From an uncultured Campylobacter sp. (lineage in GTDB: Bacteria; Campylobacterota; Campylobacteria; Campylobacterales; Campylobacteraceae), in the NCBI GenBank assembly GCA_900539505.1, contig UQCL01000025.1, positions 1 to 27,301 of the forward strand: a DNA stretch of 27,301 bases. The letters run 5' to 3'. Of the stretch, positions 1 through 4,967 are shown piece after piece. The notes below the pieces were generated by a model. It saw only the letters and a program-made list of their open reading frames with translations, was not told where the DNA came from and made no database searches. The translations under genes and the position numbers were made by a program. The number at the start of each line of letters is the position of its first letter. The stretch's first letter is position 1.

Positions 1-24
1 GCGTCAGATGTGTATAAGAGACAG
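1..24 (+). other. Untrimmed Nextera read-1 adapter
   Basis: The first 24 bases equal the 3' tail of the Illumina Nextera/Tn5 read-1 adapter, ending in the 19-base mosaic end TGTATAAGAGACAG. Genomic sequence begins at 25. This is library-preparation sequence, not biology. Confidence 0.97.
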
Positions 25-34
25 TTAATAGATT

Positions 35-54
35 TTAGGGGCATGTGCCCCTAA
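35..54. terminator. Hairpin downstream of dps, possible terminator
   Basis: An 8-bp perfect stem TTAGGGGC/GCCCCTAA with loop ATGT lies 25 bases beyond the dps stop codon. Placement fits the end of the dps transcript, but no clear U-run follows on the minus strand; on the plus strand a T-rich stretch follows. It could end transcripts from either side. Confidence 0.4.
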
Positions 55-78
55 TAATTTTGAAAGGATTTGCGAGGA

Positions 79-522
79 TTATTTGCTTAGCATTGAGCTT
101 AGCATCCATAGGCGTTTTTCATATTTGCCATAGTGATCCTGCGCGATGTTTGAAGTCGTATCGTCGCCCTCTGTTTCGGCTACCTCTTGAAGCTTTTTAA
201 ACTCTTCTACCAAATACTCGTAAGCTTTTTTGACGTTCTCAAGTACCTCGGTTACGCCGTAGCTGTCCTTTACGCTGATCGGCGCGTCTTTTGAAAGCTC
301 GATGAGATCCTTAGTCTTAGTTACCGCTTTGCCGCCGATCATTAGCGCGCGCTCAGCCATATCGTCGAAAAGCTCGGCCATCTCGTCGTAGGCCTCCTCG
401 GTGTAAGCGTGAACCTGCGCGAATTGTAGGCCCTTAACATTCCAGTGATAATCGTGGAATGCGACAAAGAACGCATGAGCGTCCGCCTGAAGTTTGTTTA
501 GTTGTTTTACTGTTTTTGACAT
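79..522 (-). CDS. dps: Dps/NapA-type ferritin-like iron storage protein
   Basis: A 147-residue mini-ferritin that oxidises Fe(II) with hydrogen peroxide, stores the iron in a 12-subunit shell and protects DNA from oxidative damage in the cytoplasm. The intersubunit ferroxidase ligands are visible as H26 (DYHWNVKG), H38, D53 and E57 (DDMAERALMIGG), at the spacing of the H. pylori NapA ligands. Length is normal for the family. The ATG at 520-522 follows AAAGGAGA at good distance. It is monocistronic and divergent from the csd1-ccmA pair, with an extended -10 box 29 bases upstream. An AT-rich imperfect inverted repeat overlaps the promoter, as might suit a Fur- or PerR-type repressor. Confidence 0.96.
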   Translation of the reverse strand: MSKTVKQLNKLQADAHAFFVAFHDYHWNVKGLQFAQVHAYTEEAYDEMAELFDDMAERALMIGGKAVTKTKDLIELSKDAPISVKDSYGVTEVLENVKKAYEYLVEEFKKLQEVAETEGDDTTSNIAQDHYGKYEKRLWMLSSMLSK

Positions 523-550
523 TGTGTCTCCTTTATTTAAAATTGCTGTA

Positions 551-556
551 ATTATA
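551..556 (-). promoter_or_regulatory. dps promoter -10 box
   Basis: On the minus strand this reads TATAAT preceded by TGC, making an extended -10 (TGnTATAAT). A start near 544 would give a leader of about 22 bases containing the AAAGGAGA ribosome binding site. No -35 match is needed with an extended -10. Confidence 0.6.
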
Positions 557-566
557 GCAAGATTTT

Positions 567-588
567 CTTAAATTATAATTATATTAAG
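567..588. promoter_or_regulatory. AT-rich imperfect inverted repeat over the dps promoter, possible operator
   Basis: CTTAA and TTAAG flank an ATTATAATTATA core, placed where the -35 region of the dps promoter would be. The AT-rich core resembles Fur/PerR boxes of epsilonproteobacteria, and Dps genes of this group are often iron or peroxide regulated. The symmetry is imperfect (7 of 11 positions per arm), so this is a suggestion only. Confidence 0.25.
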
Positions 589-653
589 TAATAAATTTTA
601 TCTTTTAGTGGAATTTTGAAATTAAATAGCTTTTAAATTTATCTACAATTTTT

Positions 654-682
654 TTGAAATTTCAGCTATGCTGCATTATAAT
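654..682 (+). promoter_or_regulatory. Sigma-70 promoter for csd1-ccmA
   Basis: TTGAAA at 654-659 and TATAAT at 677-682 are separated by exactly 17 bases. Transcription would start near 689-690, at or within two bases of the csd1 ATG at 691. Confidence 0.65.
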
Positions 683-690
683 GCCGCATT

Positions 691-1608
691 ATGAAAAACA
701 AATTTATGATAACCATAACCGACCTTAACGGCTCTAGGAATTTTTTGCTCTCGCAAATCATCAAAAAGATCGCGTTATATTTGGTATTATTTGTTTTTAC
801 CGTTTTCGTCACGGGTGCGCTATATATCAGGTATCTGGGCTCTAAAATTGACAGCCTTTCGCGAACCAAAACCGAACTTAACGAGCTAAATCAAAAACTT
901 CGCGACGGTATCGCGGCAAGTCAGATGGAATTTGAAGCCATCGAGGGTAAAATTTCGGATTTAGAGCATCAGTTTGGGCTCGATCCTGAGGAGGATGAGC
1001 GCGCGATCGACCGCCTATCTCACATCAAGCCTACTTCCGAACAAGAGATTAAAGAGCGCGCGCAAAAGATCATCAACGAAAAATTCTCTGACGCGCTGAT
1101 AAAAGAAATTTTTATGCAGATCCCAAACGGCAGAGTCATGCGCACTCATCAGCTCAGCGAGAAATTCGGCTGGCGCAACCATCCCATCTTAAAGCGCAAG
1201 CAGTTTCACCCAGGCGTTGATCTACGTACGCCGCCCAAAACGCCTATCTACGCGCCTGCAGACGGCATCATCCAATACAGCGGCGCGGGTGCTACGGGCT
1301 ATGGTAATCTAGTCGAGATCCGACATAATTACGGCTTTACGACACGATATGCGCATTTGGATTCAAATTTAACTCGCAAAGTAGGCGAGTTTGTAAACAA
1401 AGGTGATCTCATCGCTTTTAGCGGCAACACCGGACTTAGCACCGGACCTCATCTGCACTACGAGATTAGGTTTTTGCAGCTGCCGCTAGATCCGCTAAAT
1501 TTCATCAACTGGAACGAAAAAAATTACAAAGAAATTTTTACTAAGGAGGAAGATGTCCCATGGCAATCTTTAATAAAGGCGATGCAAACACCGCTCAAAC
1601 AACAATAA
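691..1608 (+). CDS. csd1: M23 family metalloendopeptidase, Csd1-like cell-shape protein
   Basis: A membrane-anchored zinc endopeptidase predicted to cut peptidoglycan cross-links in the periplasm. Residues 1-24 are cytoplasmic, about 25-48 form one membrane segment, about 52-95 look coiled-coil, and about 150-275 are the LytM/M23 domain. Zinc and catalytic residues are present: H173xxxD177 (FHPGVDL), H222 (YAHLD) and H254xH256 (PHLHYE), so it is probably active. In H. pylori Csd1 (about the same length) sits beside and overlaps ccmA and is needed for helical shape; the same arrangement here supports the name over Csd2 or a generic M23 protein. There is no Shine-Dalgarno sequence before ATG 691 and the predicted transcript start is almost on the ATG, suggesting leaderless translation. 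M6 at 706 is an alternative start. Confidence 0.88.
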   Translation: MKNKFMITITDLNGSRNFLLSQIIKKIALYLVLFVFTVFVTGALYIRYLGSKIDSLSRTKTELNELNQKLRDGIAASQMEFEAIEGKISDLEHQFGLDPEEDERAIDRLSHIKPTSEQEIKERAQKIINEKFSDALIKEIFMQIPNGRVMRTHQLSEKFGWRNHPILKRKQFHPGVDLRTPPKTPIYAPADGIIQYSGAGATGYGNLVEIRHNYGFTTRYAHLDSNLTRKVGEFVNKGDLIAFSGNTGLSTGPHLHYEIRFLQLPLDPLNFINWNEKNYKEIFTKEEDVPWQSLIKAMQTPLKQQ

Positions 1609-1976
1609 TCTCGTCAGGCACGCTCATCAAAGGAGAGCTGCACCTGTCGTGCATTTTGCATATCGATGGCAATGTCGAAGGCGACGTGATCTCCGATAAC
1701 ACCGTCGTCATCGGTAAAAATGGTACCGCGCGCGGCTCGATTAGGGCCAAGCATATCGTAATCAGCGGCAAATTTTTCGGCAATATCGAAGCTGAGCTCG
1801 TCGAGCTGCTAGGCGGCGGTGTGCTCGTAGGCGACGTGCTATCGCAAAGCTTCGGCATCGAAGTCGGCGCAAAATTTAACGGAAAAAGCGCTGTAAGTGG
1901 CGGCGATCAAGCCCTAGTCATCGACGGCAGCGCAAGTGAAGACGTCAAGCTCATCGACAAAGCTCTAGGCGAATAA
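1560..1976 (+). CDS. ccmA: Bactofilin CcmA
   Basis: A 138-residue bactofilin, a cytoskeletal beta-helix protein that self-polymerises without nucleotide. In H. pylori CcmA works with Csd1/Csd2 to produce cell curvature. The core from about residue 15 to 115 shows the repeated hydrophobic/glycine rungs of the fold (for example GTLIKGELHLSCILHIDGNV and later IRAKHIVISGKFFGNI). The start ATG at 1560 lies inside csd1, giving a 49-base overlap, and is preceded by AAGGAGG at 1543-1549. An ATG at 1553 is out of frame and closes after six codons. The overlap implies co-transcription and coupled synthesis with the endopeptidase it is thought to position. Confidence 0.93.
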   Translation: MAIFNKGDANTAQTTIISSGTLIKGELHLSCILHIDGNVEGDVISDNTVVIGKNGTARGSIRAKHIVISGKFFGNIEAELVELLGGGVLVGDVLSQSFGIEVGAKFNGKSAVSGGDQALVIDGSASEDVKLIDKALGE

Positions 1977-2129
1977 ATCGCACACATTTGGAATTCTTGG
2001 AATTTAAAACGCTTTAGCTAACGGGGTTTTAAAATCTGATTGATATTAAAATTTTAAAATTTCTAGCCTTTGGAATTCTTAGAATTTTAAAGATTTTTAT
2101 ATTTGCGAGATCTTAGAGTGTCATCAATC

Positions 2130-2165
2130 TTAAAATTTGGAATTTTAAAAAATTCCAAATTTTAA
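2130..2165. repeat. 16-bp perfect AT-rich hairpin
   Basis: Arms TTAAAATTTGGAATTT (2130-2145) and its exact reverse complement (2150-2165) enclose a TAAA loop; one more pair forms if the loop closes to two bases. It contains the GGAATTTT..AAAATTCC type core found in other spacers of this window. Confidence 0.85.
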
Positions 2166-2193
2166 AATCCTCACAACCAAAATTATTGAAATT

Positions 2194-2230
2194 TTTAAGC
2201 TTTGAAATTTTCGAAATTTTAAAGCTTAAA
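2194..2230. repeat. 17-bp AT-rich hairpin around HindIII-like arms
   Basis: Arms TTTAAGCTTTGAAATTT (2194-2210) and AAATTTTAAAGCTTAAA (2214-2230) pair over 17 bp with a single G.T wobble and a TCG loop. Confidence 0.8.
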
Positions 2231-2584
2231 TATGCTTAAAATTTAAGAATTACGCAGATCGTAAAACCCTAAATCCTAAAATTTTGCGCTTACATGGGAT
2301 TTTGAAATTTTGCTTGTAAGCCGGATTTTAAAATTCGCGCCCGGCTGAATTTAAAATTTTAAAATTTTGCCGCAAAATAACGCATGGACGCAAATTTTTT
2401 GCTCACACAGACTTTAAAAGCTCGCGTAAGTTTTAAGTTTCGCAGAAGCTGTGTAAGCAAGTATAAATTATCTACGCCGAATGTTTTGACTCATTATAGC
2501 TCTTTGTGCCGCCAGCTCAAATATCCGCGCGGCGATAAATTCCGCGGACTGAGCTAATTTAAGCCCATTATTAGATTAGTTATG

Positions 2585-2590
2585 TATAAT
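2585..2590 (+). promoter_or_regulatory. tRNA-Ser promoter -10 box
   Basis: A consensus TATAAT sits 14 bases before the mature tRNA 5' end, so transcription would start about 7 bases upstream of the tRNA. No good -35 match is seen, as is common in Campylobacter. Confidence 0.7.
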
Positions 2591-2604
2591 GCGATTTCTT
2601 TTGT

Positions 2605-2695
2605 GGACAGATGGGTGAGTGGCCGAAACCACACCCCTGCTAAGGGTGCAGCTTCTAACCGGGGCTCGAGGGTTCAAATCCCTCTCTGTCCGCCA
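2605..2695 (+). tRNA. tRNA-Ser (anticodon GCU)
   Basis: A 91-base class II tRNA with a long variable arm. The acceptor stem GGACAGA pairs with TCTGTCC (2685-2691), the anticodon loop is CTGCTAA with GCT at 2639-2641, the T loop is GGTTCAAATCC and the 3' CCA (2693-2695) is encoded. It reads AGC/AGU serine codons. It stands alone between ccmA and the convergent lipoprotein gene. Confidence 0.97.
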
Positions 2696-2746
2696 CTACT
2701 TTAGAATTTAAATCAATAAAATTTTACTTCCGTGATTCAGCCGATT

Positions 2747-3376
2747 TCAGCCGCCTAGGATACTGCCTAAAAGCAGCACCGGCATCATTAGCGGCATTAC
2801 GATGAGCCCTTGTATATCGGTATCCATTTTCGCATCGCGCTCGCTTTTGATACCGCTATCGACCGCTATACGCGCAGGGTACTCGATCGGCACGCCTAGG
2901 CGGTGCGATCTGCGCAGCTCGTCGTGATCTTTTAGGTACTTAAAATATTTGCCTTCTATTAGATAAGAGTAACGAAACGTAGAGCTATACGCGGGCTCCA
3001 GCTGCTCTGGATCATCCATCAGCTTAGCCTGCACGGATAGCGGCAGATCGTATTTTACGAGCTCGATTTCGTGCTGGATATACGCAGCATCGCTGCCCTC
3101 GTTATATCTGTCGATCGTAAGCATGCTTACGTTGCGCCTTATCGCGTCTTTATTCAGCGACGCTAGACTCGCGACCTTAGCGCGCACGGCACTAAGATTT
3201 GCATCAAATACGTAATCGTAAATCTCACCACTCATACGCAGCTGACCGCCGGACGCCGCGCTCATCGCGACGATATTCTCGCGCCCTTGCATATAGCCCG
3301 GCAAATTCTTACTCGCGCATCCGTTAAAAACTCCACAGCATAGTGCCAAAACCGCGCCGCAAATCCAAAATTTCAT
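2747..3376 (-). CDS. Predicted lipoprotein of unknown function
   Basis: A 209-residue protein that I do not recognise. The N-terminus is a short signal peptide: K2, a hydrophobic stretch about 4-17, then VFNGC with C20 as the probable lipidated cysteine (the lipobox is imperfect, with N at -2). The body contains the polar segment 25-175, and the C-terminus (about 190-209) is hydrophobic and Met/Leu/Gly-rich, possibly a second membrane contact. ATG 3374-3376 follows GAAGGAAG at proper distance. It is transcribed alone, convergent with the tRNA-Ser gene. A role in the cell envelope is all that can be said. Confidence 0.75.
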   Translation of the reverse strand: MKFWICGAVLALCCGVFNGCASKNLPGYMQGRENIVAMSAASGGQLRMSGEIYDYVFDANLSAVRAKVASLASLNKDAIRRNVSMLTIDRYNEGSDAAYIQHEIELVKYDLPLSVQAKLMDDPEQLEPAYSSTFRYSYLIEGKYFKYLKDHDELRRSHRLGVPIEYPARIAVDSGIKSERDAKMDTDIQGLIVMPLMMPVLLLGSILGG

Positions 3377-3749
3377 AAACTTCCTTCGTAAAATTTAAAG
3401 ACGGATTGTATTAAATTTTGCCTTAACGAGAGTGGAATTTTATGACGTGGCGAAATGGGATTGTGCGATGGAATTCCATGGCGGCGACGCATAGAATTTC
3501 GCGCGGACTTCCATAGAATTCCGATGAAATTTTACAAGAACGGGAGCTGAAAACGCACAGAAAAGGCAAAAGAAGCGCAAGAGCGCTATCGAGATTAAAA
3601 TTTCAAAATCTCGAGGAAATTTCGCGAAAGGAAGCGAGCCATTTATGCGTCAAAATTTAACCGTCATCGCGAGCTTGCTTTTAAATTTTAAAATTTTACG
3701 GCAGGCTTTGGAATTTTAAAATTCCAAAGCCTTTTTGATATGCGGCGTG
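3377..3749. other. Gene-free spacer with an orphan plus-strand terminator
   Basis: No protein gene is convincing in these 373 bases; the longest plus-strand start (ATG near 3442) gives only about two dozen codons without a ribosome binding site. The stretch holds a small hairpin (CGAGATT/AATCTCG near 3594-3616) and ends with a strong terminator-like palindrome. Promoters for the lipoprotein gene must lie in its left part. Confidence 0.55.
3703..3736 (+). terminator. Perfect 15-bp palindrome followed by T-run
   Basis: AGGCTTTGGAATTTT (3703-3717) is followed directly by its exact reverse complement (3718-3732) and then TTTT (3733-3736, a run of five counting the arm end). The U-run is on the plus strand, yet the closest upstream plus-strand gene is the tRNA. 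It also lies 14 bases past the stop of the minus-strand 405-codon gene and might end that transcript, though without a U-run in that direction. Confidence 0.6.
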
Positions 3750-4967
3750 CTACTTTCGATTTGCGTTAGCAAGCATCAGCTTTATACGGTTTTCCTGATT
3801 TACTGCGCTTGCGCCTGGATCGTAGTCGATCGCGGCGATGTTTGCTTGCGGATAGTTTTGCTTGATCTTTCGGATCATTCCGCGCGCGATGATGTGGTTT
3901 GGTAGGCAGCCGAAGGGCTGCGCGCACACGACGTTTTGTATGCCGTGACGCATAAACTCGACCATCTCCGCCGTCAGCAGCCAGCCCTCGCCCATCTTCA
4001 CGCCGTGACCGATGTAGCCGTCGGCGGCGGCACGAACTTCGCTAAACGGGCTCGGCGCGCGAAAGCCGAAGCGCTTCATCTGCTTAATCATCATGCGCTG
4101 GAAAAATTCCACTACCTTAGCGACCGCAAGCGAGCCGTAATACGCCGCACCGCCCTTGCCGTAGAGCTGCTTGTCGTAGACCGCATCGTAGATGCAGGTA
4201 AGTACGAAGTCCATCAGCCCCGTATTGACGGGCTCGGCGTTTTCGCGTATGAGGTAGGCGTTTAGGCCGTTGTTGCCGATGGGCGAGTATTTAAGATAAA
4301 TTTCGCCCACGATGCCCACTTTTACTCGCGGCTTATCGTCACGCTCGATTTTAGCGAACTGCGAGAGGATAAATTTGAAATTTTTTTTGAGATTGAAAAA
4401 TGATCTTTGATCGGTCAAATTTTTGATTCGCTCGGCGCAGAGTTCGTAAATTTCATTCGTTTGGTTTTTGATCTTTTCGTAGGGCTTGCACTGATTATAC
4501 AGCCCCATCATCAAATCGCCGTAAAATATCGCGGCGAAGAGCTTTAGAAGCGATTTTTTGCCGAGGCTAAATTCATTCTCATCTAGCGAGCCGAAATTTA
4601 ACGAGATCGCGGGTACGTAGCTAAAGCCGCTGTCCTCAAGCGCTTTGCGAAGCAAATTTATGTAGTTGCTCGCTCTGCAGCCGCCGCCCGTTTGGCTGAT
4701 GAGAAGCGCTACTTTGTGCGTGTCGAACTCGCCGCTTTTTAGCGCGTCGATAAACTGCCCGATGACGAGCAACGCGGGGTAGCACATGTCGTTATGCACG
4801 CTGCGAAGCCCCTCCTCGACGATATTTTGACGATTTTCGCCGAGCAAGACGCTCTTATAACCCTCGTCGCGCAGCACGCCTTGCATAAAGCGAAAATGCG
4901 GATCGATCATCGTGGGGATCAATATCGTGTGGGTCGCTTTCATATCTTTCGTAAATTTAGCAAACAT
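3750..4967 (-). CDS. HgdB-like protein (2-hydroxyacyl-CoA dehydratase D-component family)
   Basis: A 405-residue protein matching the separate or C-terminal component of acyl-CoA dehydratase activase-related systems. Cysteines C62 (NDMCYPALL), C97 (TGGGCRAS), C348 and C354 (CAQPFGCLPNH) sit in the motifs that hold a [4Fe-4S] or related cluster in this superfamily (2-hydroxyglutaryl-CoA dehydratase, benzoyl-CoA reductase, double-cubane cluster proteins). Its ATG overlaps the upstream gene's TAA by one base (TAATG), implying coupled translation and complex formation. In many Firmicutes I recall this region fused to the partner in one chain of about 1,400 residues; here it is split. Substrate unknown. 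No CoA or sugar enzyme genes lie nearby to suggest one. Confidence 0.85.
   Translation of the reverse strand: MFAKFTKDMKATHTILIPTMIDPHFRFMQGVLRDEGYKSVLLGENRQNIVEEGLRSVHNDMCYPALLVIGQFIDALKSGEFDTHKVALLISQTGGGCRASNYINLLRKALEDSGFSYVPAISLNFGSLDENEFSLGKKSLLKLFAAIFYGDLMMGLYNQCKPYEKIKNQTNEIYELCAERIKNLTDQRSFFNLKKNFKFILSQFAKIERDDKPRVKVGIVGEIYLKYSPIGNNGLNAYLIRENAEPVNTGLMDFVLTCIYDAVYDKQLYGKGGAAYYGSLAVAKVVEFFQRMMIKQMKRFGFRAPSPFSEVRAAADGYIGHGVKMGEGWLLTAEMVEFMRHGIQNVVCAQPFGCLPNHIIARGMIRKIKQNYPQANIAAIDYDPGASAVNQENRIKLMLANANRK

Larger units (their letters stand above)
1977..2604. other. Gene-free spacer rich in AT palindromes
   Basis: No credible reading frame is seen in 628 bases. The stretch carries many short runs such as AAAATTTTAAAATTT and GGAATTCTTGGAATTT, two long hairpins (2129-2166 and 2194-2230), and at the right edge the tRNA-Ser promoter. 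Any terminator for ccmA would have to be among these hairpins, but none carries a clear U-run. Confidence 0.6.

Noticed and set aside
1595..1858. Minus-strand 87-codon frame inside ccmA
   Set aside because: Ser/Thr/Pro-rich shadow of the bactofilin gene in another frame, no ribosome binding site.
1977..2604. Replication origin or DnaA-box cluster
   Set aside because: AT-rich and palindromic, but I saw no DnaA boxes and no dnaA or other origin-linked gene is present.
3936..4265. Plus-strand 109-codon frame within the HgdB-like gene
   Set aside because: Antisense shadow of a well-supported gene; no family resemblance.
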